Assembly (NCBI RefSeq): GCF_001574435.1
Contig: NZ_LOCN01000024.1
Coordinates: 66,793-130,792, forward strand
DNA: 64,000 nucleotides
From: Moritella sp. JT01
GTDB lineage: Bacteria; Pseudomonadota; Gammaproteobacteria; Enterobacterales; Moritellaceae
Reading direction: 5' to 3'
This document shows positions 10,501 to 18,900 of the stretch, one piece after another (position 1 is the first letter of the stretch; each line of letters starts with the position of its first letter). The translations under genes were made by a program, and so were the position numbers. A model generated the notes under the pieces. It had not been told where the DNA came from. It ran no database searches and saw nothing but the letters and a program-made list of their open reading frames with translations.

Positions 10501-13069
10501 ACCAGCACCGAGTGCGACGGTTGCGATTACGCGACTAAGCTCAGTTACTAAAATCAACCATGATGCTAAAGGTGCTAATGCCTTAATCGTCGCTGACGGT
10601 AGTGATAGTGCAATGCAATTAGCGGATAAATTAATTCAATCTGGCTGGAATGTAACTGCATTGCAACCGAGTTGGGTCACCGTGAATAGCACTCAAACGT
10701 TTGCTAAATCCGTTAATGTGGTTGCGTTAAACGCCGTTGATGAAACTGAAATTAACAATATCATTACTGCTAATGCACAGCTTGATGCGGTTATCTACCT
10801 GCATGCAAGCACTGAGATAAACCATATCGAATATCCGCAAGCATCTAAGCAAGGCTTAATGTTAGCGTTCTTATTAGCTAAATTGAGTAAAGTCACTCAA
10901 GCAGCTAAAGTACGTGGCGCCTTTATGGTGGTGACTCAACAGGGTGGCTCATTAGGATTTAGTGACGCTAGTACTGTTAAACACGATGACCTAGTTAAGA
11001 GTGACTTAGTACAAAGTGGCTTAAACGGCTTAGTTAAAACACTATCACACGAATGGGATAACGTATTCTGTCGTGCAGTAGATATGCCATCGTCATTAAC
11101 TGCCGAGCAAGTGGCAAACATTGTTAGTGATGAACTGCTTGATGCTGACACCACTTTAATTGAAGTTGGTTATCAGCCAGCAGAGAAAAATGGTGTTGAA
11201 CGTGTCACTTTAACAGACGAAGTTACTGATAGTTACGCATTAACCGCAGGTAATAACATTGATGCTAACTCGGTATTTTTAGTTAGTGGTGGTGCTAAAG
11301 GTGTGACGGCACATTGTGTTGTTCGTATTGCTAAAGAGTATCAAGCTAAGTTCATCTTATTGGGACGTTCAAAGTTCTCGACAAATGAGCCGAATTGGGC
11401 ACATGGCATTAGTGACGAAGCTGCGTTAAAGAAAGCAGCGATGCAGTCTTTGATTGCTGCTGGAGATAAACCAACACCGGTAAAGATCGTCCAGTTAATC
11501 AAACCTATCCAAGCTAATCGTGAAATTGCACAAACCTTAACAGCAATTACTGCGGCTGGTGGCCAAGCTGAGTATGTTTCTGCTGATGTAACCAATGCAG
11601 TAAATGTACAGGCAGCTGTGAAACCCGTTATCGCTACATTTGGTGATATCACAGGTATCATTCATGGCGCTGGCGTTTTAGCTGACCAATTCATTGAGCA
11701 AAAAACACTGAGCGATTTTGAGTCTGTTTACAGTACCAAAATTGATGGTTTGTTATCGCTGCTATCTGTGACTGAGGCAAGCAACATCAAGCAATTGGTA
11801 TTGTTCTCGTCAGCCGCTGCTTTCTACGGTAACCCTGGGCAGTCTGATTACTCAATTGCGAATGAGATCTTAAATAAAACTGCCTATCGTTTTAAATCAT
11901 TGCACCCACAAGCACAGGTTCTGAGCTTTAACTGGGGTCCTTGGGATGGCGGCATGGTGACGCCAGAGGTGAAACGTATGTTTGATCGACGTGGTGTATA
12001 TATTATTCCACTTGATGCGGGCGCGCAGTTGTTACTGAGTGAGTTAGCAGCGAATGATAATCGTTGTCCACAAATTCTAGTTGGTAATGATTTATCAAAA
12101 GATGTCGAGAATGATGTAAAGAGTAATGCTGTAAAAAAGCCACAAGTTAGTTGTTTATCAGATGCTTTAGTTATTAAAAGCATCAAAGCGACTAACAGTA
12201 ATTTTCAGGTGAACGAGAACTACTTTTTAGCTGACCACATGATCAAAGGCAATCAGGTATTACCTACGGTATGCGCGATTTCCTGGATGAGTGATGCGGC
12301 AAAAGCGACTTATAGTAAACGAGACTGTACATTAAAATATGTCGGTTTCGAAGACTATAAATTGTTTAAAGGGGTGGTTTTTGATGGTAATGAGGCGGCG
12401 GATTACCAAATCCAATTGTCGCCTGTGACTACTGGTTCCGAGCTGGAAGGTGTAGTCCGTATTGCGGCAAAAATCTTTAGCCTGAAAAGCGATGGTAAAC
12501 CTGTGTTTCACTATGCTGCGACGATATTATTAGCCTCTCAACTGCTAGACGCTGTGAAGGTTAATCTGCCGTCATTAGCGACGGACGTTGATAACAACGC
12601 TGTTAACAACAAATCGGTTGATGAAGCACAAGCATTATATAGCAATGGCACTTTGTTCCATGGTGATAGTCTGCAGGGTATTAAGCAGATATTACGTTGT
12701 GATGAGCAAGGACTATTACTGGCGTGTCAGGTAACGGACGTTGCAGCCGCTAAGCAGGGTGCATTCCCCTTAGCAGCTAACAACATTTTTGCTAATGACT
12801 TGGTTTATCAGGCTATGTTGGTATGGGTGCGTAAGCAATTTAATTTAGGTAGCTTACCTTCTGTAACAGCAGCTTGGACTGTATATCGTGAAGTGGCGGT
12901 TGATGAGCTGTTTTATTTGCAACTTAAGGTTGTCGAGCATGATCTGTTGACATCACGAGGCAGTAAAGCCTGTTGTGATATTCAACTAATCAGTGCCGAT
13001 ATGCAATTACTTGCAGAAGTTAAATCTGCGCAAGTCAGTGTGAGTGACATTTTGAATGATATGTCTTGA
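4565..13069 (+). CDS. pfaA: PUFA (DHA) synthase subunit PfaA: KS-AT-7xACP-KR-hotdog
   Basis: Multidomain type I fatty acid/polyketide synthase subunit that starts and elongates the PUFA chain. The start is ATG 4565 (MAKKNTT...), ten bases after AGGAG; an in-frame TTG at 4523 has no such site. The protein is 2834 residues. Order: ketosynthase (~residues 30-490, active Cys229 in DAACAGS, then EGHGTGT and the QIGHTK histidine); malonyl/acyltransferase (~610-910, Ser703 in GHSFGE); a coiled charged linker with EKIVEVEKIVER repeats (~1000-1020); and seven ACPs. The ACPs have phosphopantetheine serines at 1289, 1394, 1493, 1592, 1691, 1798 and 1899, each in LGIDSIKR. Then come a ketoreductase (NADPH loop SGGAKG near 2241, Tyr2429 in SDYSIAN) and a C-terminal hotdog/dehydratase-like domain with His2558 in ADHMIKGNQVLP. 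M. marina MP-1 PfaA has five ACPs as I recall, so seven is unusual. The ACPs need a PfaE-type transferase, which is not in this window. Confidence 0.97.
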   Translation: MAKKNTTSVKHGKDVLSSDEQQLNSRLQECPIAIIGMASVFADAKNLDQFWDNIVDSVDAIIDVPSDRWNIDDHYSADKKAADKTYCKRGGFIPELDFDPMEFGLPPNILELTDIAQLLSLIVARDVLSDAGIGSDYDHDKIGITLGVGGGQKQISPLTARLQGPVLEKVLKASGIDKDDREMIIEKFKKAYIGWEENSFPGMLGNVIAGRIANRFDFGGTNCVVDAACAGSLAAIKMAISDLLEYRSEVMISGGVCCDNSPFMYMSFSKTPAFTTNDDIRPFDDDSKGMLLGEGIGMLAFKRLEDAERDGDRIYSVLKGIGTSSDGRFKSIYAPRPDGQAKALKRAYEDAGFAPETCGLIEGHGTGTKAGDVAEFGGLTKHFGAASDKKQHIALGSVKSQIGHTKSAAGSAGMIKAALALHHKILPPTIHIDKPSEALDIKNSPMYLNSETRPWMPREDGIPRRAGISSFGFGGTNFHIILEEYRPSHDSAYRLNSVSQTVLISATNQQGIIAELNNWRTKLAVEADLQAFAFNDLVTTWPLNSPSADQARLGFVARNANEAIVMIDAALKQFSVNAGKVTWSVPTGIYYRQAGIDASGKVVALFSGQGSQYVNMGRELTCNFPSMMHSATAMDKEFSTAGLGQLSAITYPIPVYTDADRKLQEEQLRLTQHAQPAIGCLSVGLFKTFQQAGFKADFTAGHSFGELTALWAADVLSDSDYMMLARSRGQAMAAPEQQDFDAGKMAAVVGDPLQVAVIIDAIDDVSIANYNSNNQVVIAGSSEQVAVAIKALGNAGFKVVPLPVSAAFHTPLVSHAQKPFAKAVDSAKFKAPTIPVFANGTGLVHSSKPNEIKKSLKKHMLEPVHFNQEIDNIYADGGRIFIEFGPKNVLTKLVENILNDKSDAVAIAVNANPKQPADVQMRQAALQMAVLGVTLENLDPYDAVKRPSTAPKVSPMLMKLSGASYVSPKTKKAFADALTDGWTVKQAKATPVAVPQPHVIEKIVEVEKIVERIVEVEKIVYVNADGSLASKNNSNDVNSAVVHNVINNSDADLVASIERSVGQFVEHQQQLLNVHEQFMQGPQDYAKTVQAVLAAQTSNELPESLDRTLAMYNEFQSETLRVHATYLNNQTSHMNTMLTGSESNVIATSVTPALNTPQQPVQTASLITPVVNDNVASPVVVNTVTNVVSNVANSAAVAVQTIALAPTPVSYPAVAATSSPALVAVVAEQKVSPATATESVVVPEVAVQASIDVATINKVMLDVVADKTGYPTDMLELSMDMEADLGIDSIKRVEILGAVQELIPDLPELNPEDLAELRTLGEIVDYMQSKVMNSKAQAAAPVTSASITAVPVVAGIDLAHIQNVMLEVVADKTGYPTDMLELSMDMEADLGIDSIKRVEILGAVQEIIIDLPELNPEDLAELRTLGEIVSYMQSKAPAATTVSTDAIAASSTPSIDLNHIQTVMLEVVADKTGYPTDMLELSMDMEADLGIDSIKRVEILGAVQEIITDLPELNPEDLAELRTLGEIVSYMQSKAPAATTVSTDAIAASSTPSIDLNHIQTVMLDVVADKTGYPTDMLELSMDMEADLGIDSIKRVEILGAVQEIITDLPELNPEDLAELRTLGEIVSYMQSKSPAATTVSTDAVVTSSAPAIDLNNIQTVMMEVVADKTGYPVDMLELGMDMEADLGIDSIKRVEILGAVQEIITDLPELNPEDLAELRTLGEIVSYMQSKAPAVAVVVESVLATVLTEVVVTSATPTIDLNHIQTVMMEVVADKTGYPVDMLELGMDMEADLGIDSIKRVEILGAVQEIITDLPELNPEDLAELRTLGEIVTYMQSKVESPVVADVANTTANTVVTAAIDLDRIQNVMMDVVADKTGYPANMLELAMDMEADLGIDSIKRVEILGAVQEIITDLPELNPEDLAELRTLEEIVLYMQSKAMQSKATGSVDSKNAVSDAFMHDSVATITAASEPKVDFQPAPSATVAITRLSSVTKINHDAKGANALIVADGSDSAMQLADKLIQSGWNVTALQPSWVTVNSTQTFAKSVNVVALNAVDETEINNIITANAQLDAVIYLHASTEINHIEYPQASKQGLMLAFLLAKLSKVTQAAKVRGAFMVVTQQGGSLGFSDASTVKHDDLVKSDLVQSGLNGLVKTLSHEWDNVFCRAVDMPSSLTAEQVANIVSDELLDADTTLIEVGYQPAEKNGVERVTLTDEVTDSYALTAGNNIDANSVFLVSGGAKGVTAHCVVRIAKEYQAKFILLGRSKFSTNEPNWAHGISDEAALKKAAMQSLIAAGDKPTPVKIVQLIKPIQANREIAQTLTAITAAGGQAEYVSADVTNAVNVQAAVKPVIATFGDITGIIHGAGVLADQFIEQKTLSDFESVYSTKIDGLLSLLSVTEASNIKQLVLFSSAAAFYGNPGQSDYSIANEILNKTAYRFKSLHPQAQVLSFNWGPWDGGMVTPEVKRMFDRRGVYIIPLDAGAQLLLSELAANDNRCPQILVGNDLSKDVENDVKSNAVKKPQVSCLSDALVIKSIKATNSNFQVNENYFLADHMIKGNQVLPTVCAISWMSDAAKATYSKRDCTLKYVGFEDYKLFKGVVFDGNEAADYQIQLSPVTTGSELEGVVRIAAKIFSLKSDGKPVFHYAATILLASQLLDAVKVNLPSLATDVDNNAVNNKSVDEAQALYSNGTLFHGDSLQGIKQILRCDEQGLLLACQVTDVAAAKQGAFPLAANNIFANDLVYQAMLVWVRKQFNLGSLPSVTAAWTVYREVAVDELFYLQLKVVEHDLLTSRGSKACCDIQLISADMQLLAEVKSAQVSVSDILNDMS
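8320..10385 (+). repeat. Seven tandem ACP-coding repeats inside pfaA
   Basis: Seven copies of an ACP module of about 80 codons, separated by Ala/Thr/Val-rich linkers. The spacing between equivalent bases is 315, 297, 297, 297, 321 and 303 bp. Copies 2 to 4 are nearly identical even at silent sites: bases 8791-8961 recur without a single difference at 9088-9258 (171 bp), including the linker. Copies 5 and 6 share the variant GYPVDMLELG. This pattern points to recent unequal recombination adding modules. Such a tract is liable to expand, contract or be misassembled. Confidence 0.97.
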
Positions 13070-13097
13070 GCCTGTAAATAAATAAGTAATTATAACT

Positions 13098-13133
13098 GTA
13101 GGCGTCATGGTCATCATGGCGTCTACTTTTATT
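13098..13133 (+). terminator. Intrinsic terminator between pfaA and pfaB
   Basis: A 12-bp stem (13098-13109 with 13115-13126, two G-U pairs) closes a five-base loop and is followed by TTTTATT. It starts 28 bases after the pfaA stop, which suggests that pfaB has its own promoter or that the ratio of pfaA to the downstream transcript is set here. Confidence 0.75.
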
Positions 13134-13237
13134 AATTAGTTTCATTATGAAATATTAATAGCTAAAAGCGGTTGGCTTAAATTCCAGTGATCAGCGTTTT
13201 TAGCTATTACTATTCGAAATAGGGTATTACAAAGAAT

Positions 13238-15847
13238 ATGACGGAATTAGCTGTTATTGGTATGGATGCTAAATTTAGCGGACAAGACAATATTGACCGT
13301 GTTGAACGTGCTTTCTATTTAGGCGCTAGTATCGGCAGTAACGCCAGTATTAGCGATGCTGATGAGCAAAATAGCACTTCGGCGACAGTGTTAACGTCTG
13401 TGGCGTTATTAGCAGAAACTAATCGGTTGCACATGACTACTATAGCGGTATTGCTTATTGCTGATACCAACAGTGGTGTTCACGACCTGATTGTTGAACA
13501 AGTCGCGCAGCAGTGCGCGAGCTGTGTTGTTATTACCGATCTAGGCCAAGCACTGAAGCAAGCAACTGATTTAGTCAATAACCAAGACTGCGCAGTCGCT
13601 GTGATCGGTATTAACAATGCAACGGCTGTTGGTCATGACTGTGTCAGAATTGATACTGCAGAAGCACCCGTGGCGACAATCAGCTTTGATGAAACATTTA
13701 GTGGTTATGCCAGTGTTGCAGGGTTCGCCAGTTTACTTATCTCCTCAACAGATTTCGCTCGTGTTAATCAATGTTATGTTTATGCCAGCATTAAAGGCTT
13801 CGCTCAGTTGGCTGTAAACAGTGAACTAAATGTTGCAAACATTGCTAATACCGCAAGCCTCGCATTACAGCAAGCTAAAATCACAGCAGAACAGGTTGGT
13901 TTATTAGAAGTCACGGCAGACTCTAGATCTGAATTGGCGTTATCTGAAAGCCAGGGTTTAATGTCTGCTTATAATCATACGCAAACTTTACATACAGCAT
14001 TAAGCTGCGCGCGCAGTGTGACTGGTGAAGACGGGCATTTCTCGCAGGTCGCGGGTTTATTAAAAGCTGTTATTAGCTTACATCAGCGTTATATACCAGC
14101 TATTAAAGACTGGCAACAACCTATCCAAACACAAATGTCACAGTGGCAGCGTTCGCCATTCTATATGCCTGTTGATGCCAGACCTTGGTTTCCACATGCA
14201 GATGGTAGTGCGCATATTGCCGCTTATAGTTGCGTTATTCACTCTTTATCAGAACAGGGCTATTGCCACGTAATCTTACAAGAGAATAAGGTTAAGATTG
14301 TAGGCCAAGTTCATCCGGTTAGTGATGTACGCAGTAATGGTTATTTTGCATCGAGCGATTTAGCACTAGTTATTGTTCAAGGTAATGACGAAGCACAATT
14401 ACGCAGTGAATTAGAGATTATTGCTGGGCAACTGGTTAATACCGATATTAAACAGATCGCAGCGAATTGTTATGCTCGTACTGATAGCAATAAAGTTTAT
14501 AGCACAGTGCTCATTGCTGAGACAGCCGAAGAGTTAAGTAAAGAGATCACGCTTGCGTTCGCTGGCATCAGCAGTGTATTTAATGATGCGAATGTCAGTG
14601 AATGGAAAACCCCTAAGGGTAGTTATTTTACTGGGCAGCCAGCTCGAGCTGCTGATAACGGCAGTGCTGCTATTCTCGGAGCAGACAACAATACACAAGG
14701 TGGTGTGGCATTTTTATACCCGGGTATTGGCGCTACTTATGTTGGTTTAGGACGTGATCTGTTTCATTTATTCCCACAAATTTTCCAGCCTGTTGCGGCT
14801 TTAGCTGATGACATTGGTGCCAGCCTGAAAGATACCTTACTTAATCCGCGCAGCATTACTCGTCATAGTTTTAAGCAATTAAAACAGTTGGATCTGGACC
14901 TACGTGGCAACTTAGCCGATATAGCCGAAGCGGGTGTTGGTTTTGCTTGTGTGTTTACCAAGGTTTTTGAAGAAGTTTTTGCGGTTAAAGCAGACTTTGC
15001 CACGGGTTATAGCATGGGTGAAGTCAGTATGTATGCAGCACTAGGCTGCTGGCAACAACCGGGGCTGATGAGTGCACGTTTGGCACAATCAAATACCTTT
15101 AATCATCAGCTTTGTGGTGAATTAAGAACCCTACGCCAGCATTGGGGCATGGAGGATGTTGTTAACGGTACTTTTGAGCAGATCTGGGAAACGTATACCA
15201 TCAAGGCGACTATCGAACAGGTAGCGATTGCAGCTGTAGATGAAGATCGTGTGTACTGCACCATCATCAATACGCCAGATAGTTTATTACTGGCAGGTTA
15301 TCCAGAAGCTTGCCAGCGGGTGATCAAAAAATTAGGCAAGCGGGCGATGGCATTAAATATGGCCAACGCGATCCATAGCGCCCCAGCTTATGCCGAATAT
15401 GATCATATGGTTGAGTTATATCATATGGATGTCACTGAACGTATTAAAACCAAAATGTATTCAAGCTCATGTTATTTACCTATCCCACAACGCAGCAAAG
15501 CGATTTCGCATAGTATTGCTAAATGCTTGTGTGATTTGGTGGATTTTCCGCGCTTAGTGAATACTTTACATGATAAAGGTGCACGGGTATTTATTGAGAT
15601 GGGCCCTGGACGCTCGTTATGCAGCTGGGTAGATAAGATCCTATTGTCTGAAAAGAATAAAAATGATGAGCAACAAGATAGTCGCCATGTATCCGTGCCA
15701 GTGAATGCTAAGGGCACCAGTGATGAACTTACTTATATTCGCGCGATTGCTAAATTAGTTAGCCATGGCGTAAATTTGAATTTAGATAGCTTGTTTAACG
15801 GGTCAATCCTTGTTAAAGCAGGCTGCCCTGCGAATGCAGGCAGATAA
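13238..15847 (+). CDS. pfaB: PUFA synthase subunit PfaB: acyltransferase
   Basis: An 869-residue subunit with a degenerate ketosynthase-like N-terminal half (short MTELAVIGMDAKFSG start, no KS active-site cysteine motif seen) and a C-terminal acyltransferase domain from about residue 490. The AT nucleophile is Ser592 in TGYSMGEVSMYAALG, and GPGRSLCSW near the end is typical of the family. Work on Moritella and Shewanella has linked PfaB to whether EPA or DHA is the final product. The protein resembles Moritella PfaB, so DHA is the expected product. The start codon has only a weak AAAGAA site. It lies 168 bases after pfaA, beyond a terminator, and 83 bases before pfaC. Confidence 0.95.
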   Translation: MTELAVIGMDAKFSGQDNIDRVERAFYLGASIGSNASISDADEQNSTSATVLTSVALLAETNRLHMTTIAVLLIADTNSGVHDLIVEQVAQQCASCVVITDLGQALKQATDLVNNQDCAVAVIGINNATAVGHDCVRIDTAEAPVATISFDETFSGYASVAGFASLLISSTDFARVNQCYVYASIKGFAQLAVNSELNVANIANTASLALQQAKITAEQVGLLEVTADSRSELALSESQGLMSAYNHTQTLHTALSCARSVTGEDGHFSQVAGLLKAVISLHQRYIPAIKDWQQPIQTQMSQWQRSPFYMPVDARPWFPHADGSAHIAAYSCVIHSLSEQGYCHVILQENKVKIVGQVHPVSDVRSNGYFASSDLALVIVQGNDEAQLRSELEIIAGQLVNTDIKQIAANCYARTDSNKVYSTVLIAETAEELSKEITLAFAGISSVFNDANVSEWKTPKGSYFTGQPARAADNGSAAILGADNNTQGGVAFLYPGIGATYVGLGRDLFHLFPQIFQPVAALADDIGASLKDTLLNPRSITRHSFKQLKQLDLDLRGNLADIAEAGVGFACVFTKVFEEVFAVKADFATGYSMGEVSMYAALGCWQQPGLMSARLAQSNTFNHQLCGELRTLRQHWGMEDVVNGTFEQIWETYTIKATIEQVAIAAVDEDRVYCTIINTPDSLLLAGYPEACQRVIKKLGKRAMALNMANAIHSAPAYAEYDHMVELYHMDVTERIKTKMYSSSCYLPIPQRSKAISHSIAKCLCDLVDFPRLVNTLHDKGARVFIEMGPGRSLCSWVDKILLSEKNKNDEQQDSRHVSVPVNAKGTSDELTYIRAIAKLVSHGVNLNLDSLFNGSILVKAGCPANAGR

Positions 15848-15882
15848 TTAAACAAGATCAATAAAACAAGATAGACAGTCCA

Positions 15883-15900
15883 GACGGGGCGTTCTCCGTC
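15883..15900 (+). other. Short hairpin in the pfaB-pfaC junction
   Basis: GACGGGG (15883-15889) can pair with CTCCGTC (15894-15900) around a CGTT loop, seven base pairs with one G-U. There is no T tract, so it is not a standard terminator. It sits 31 bases before the chosen pfaC start and could affect translation or mRNA stability of pfaC. Confidence 0.4.
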
Positions 15901-15930
15901 AGTTGAAATATGGATTTAAAGAGAGTAATT

Positions 15931-18900
15931 ATGGAAAATATTGCAGTAGTAGGTATTGCTAATTTGTTTCCGGGCTCAAAAGCTCCGGATCAATTTTGGC
16001 AGCAATTGCTTGAACAACAAGATTGCCGCAGTAAAGCGACAGCCGTTCAGATGGGCGTTGATCCTGCTAAATACACCGCTAACAAAGGTGATACGGATAA
16101 GTTCTACTGTGTTCACGGTGGTTACATCAGTGATTTTAATTTTGATGCATCTGGTTATCAACTCGACAGTCGCTATTTAACGGGATTAGATGATCTAAAT
16201 CAGTGGGGGCTTTATGTTACTAAACAAGCGCTTGCAGATGCAGGTTACTGGGGTAGTGATGCGTTGGCAAATTGCGGGGTTATTTTAGGCAATCTGTCAT
16301 TCCCAACCAAGTCATCGAATCAGCTGTTCATGCCGTTATATCACCAAGTTGTTGATAATGCGTTAAAGTCAGTATTACATCCAGATTTTCAATTAACCCA
16401 TTATACGGCACCGAAACAAACACATGCTGATAATGCCTTAGTCGCGGGTTATCCAGCGGCTTTGATCGCCCAAGCTGCGGGTTTAGGTGGTTCACACTTT
16501 GCACTGGATGCGGCTTGTGCGTCATCTTGTTATAGCGTTAAATTAGCCTGTGATTACTTGCATACCGGTAAAGCTGACATGATGTTAGCCGGTGCGGTAT
16601 CTGCAGCAGATCCTATGTTTGTGAATATGGGATTCTCGATTTTCCAAGCTTATCCAGGCAATAACGTTCACGCCCCGTTTGATAAAAATTCACAAGGTTT
16701 ATTTGCCGGTGAAGGCGCGGGCATGATGGTATTAAAACGCCACAGTGATGCAGTACGCGATGGTGATAATATTTACGCTATTATTAAAGGCGGCGCATTA
16801 TCGAATGATGGTAAAGGTGAATTTGTATTAAGCCCAAACACTAAGGGCCAGGTATTAGTTTATGAACGCGCTTATGCGGATGCTGGTGTGGATCCTGCGA
16901 CTGTTGATTATATCGAGTGCCACGCTACCGGTACCCCGAAAGGTGATAATGTTGAATTACGCTCGATGGAAACCTTCTTTAGTCGGGTAAACAACAAACC
17001 GCTGTTAGGCTCGGTTAAATCTAACCTTGGCCATTTGTTAACGGCTGCTGGTATGCCGGGCATGACCAAAGCTATGTTAGCACTGGGTAAAGGTCTTATT
17101 CCAGCCACGATTAATCTGAAAGAACCACTGCAGTCTAAAAATGGCTACTTTACTGGCGAACAGATGCCTACGAGTACTGTGCCTTGGCCTACTTCTCACG
17201 GGTCAAAGACGGCTAGCCCACGTACCGCAGGTGTCAGTGTATTCGGTTTTGGTGGCAGTAACGCGCATTTGGTCTTACAACAACCAACGCAAGTGCTTGA
17301 ATCTAACTTTAGTGTTGCTAAACCGCGTGAGCCACTGGCTATTATTGGGATGGACAGCCATTTTGGTAGTGCGAGTAACTTAGCGCAGTTCAAAACCTTA
17401 TTAGATAATAACCAAAATACCTTCCGAGAGTTACCTGAGCAACGCTGGAAAGGCATGGAAAGTAACGTTAATGTTATGCAATCGCTACAGTTAAGCAAAG
17501 CGCCTAAAGGTGGCTATGTTGAACAGTTAGATATTGATTTCTTGCGCTTCAAAGTGCCACCAAATGAAAAAGACTGCTTGATCCCACAACAATTAATGAT
17601 GATGAAAGTTGCCGACAATGCGGCGAAAGATGCTGGACTCGTTGAAGGCAGTAATGTTGCCGTGTTAGTTGCTATGGGCATGGAACTGGAATTACACCAG
17701 TATCGTGGTCGCGTTAATTTAACCACTCAAATCGAAGACAGTTTATTACAACAAGGCATTAACTTAACGGTTGAGCAACGTGAAGAATTGACTAATATCG
17801 CCAAAGATGGTCTCGCCTCTGCTGCGCAGTTAAATCAGTACACCAGTTTTATTGGTAATATCATGGCGTCACGTATTTCGGCGTTATGGGATTTCTCTGG
17901 CCCTGCTATTACTGTATCGGCTGAAGAAAACTCGGTTTATCGTTGCGTTGAATTAGCTGAAAACCTATTCCAAACCAGTGATGTTGACGCGGTTATTATT
18001 GCCGCTGTTGATTTGGCCGGATCAATTGAAAACATTACTTTACGTCAGCACTATGGACCTGTAAGTGAAAGTGGACGTAATAGCAAAGACGTAACCAGCA
18101 ACAACATACTTGATGAGCAGCAATGGCTGGTGGGTGAGGGTGCTGCTGCTATTGTAGTGAAACCTGTATCTCAAGTTGCATCACAACAAGTTTATGCCAG
18201 TATTGATGCGGTTAGTTTTGCATCAGGCAGCGATGCTCAAGCCATTGCTCGTGCAGCGGATAAAGCTTTAACGTTAGCAGGTATCAGTGCTGCCGATGTG
18301 GCTAGTGTAGAAGCGCACGCCAGTGGTTTTAGTGCCGAAAACAGTGCCGAGAAAACCGCGTTTGCTCAATTATATCCAAATGTTAATATTAGCTCGGTAA
18401 AATTCAATATTGGACATACGTTTAATGCATCCGGTATTGCCAGTATTATTAAAAGTGCTTTACTGTTAGACCAACAAAATAGTCAAGATCAAACAAGTAC
18501 TAAACAACAGCAAGCGGTACAACATATTGCTATTAACGGTCTTGGTCGTGATAACAGTTGTGCACATCTTATTTTGTCGACTTCGGAACACGTTCATCAA
18601 GCTGCGCCAGCGCCAATCGGTAAACGACGCCCGCAACTGGTTAAAACTATCAAGCTTGGTGGTCAGTTAATTGCCGAAGCAATAGTGAATAGTGCCAGTT
18701 CATCGTTGAATGTGATCAAGGCGCAGTTTGCAGGCAAAATCTTAACGAAGGTTAACCAGCCTGTAATTATGGATAATGTGATACCACAAGGTATTCGTCC
18801 TAATTCAATCAGATCCTCAATCCTTTCCCAACATCAACATACAGCGCAGCCAGTAACGGCTCAGAGCGTTGTTGGAGTGACAGTGAAAAGTAAAGCCAGT

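Noticed and set aside
11341..11661. Minus-strand frame of 106 codons inside pfaA
   Set aside because: It is a shadow of the ketoreductase region with no start context; similar antisense frames inside pfaA, pfaC, pykF and T6SS genes were also dropped.
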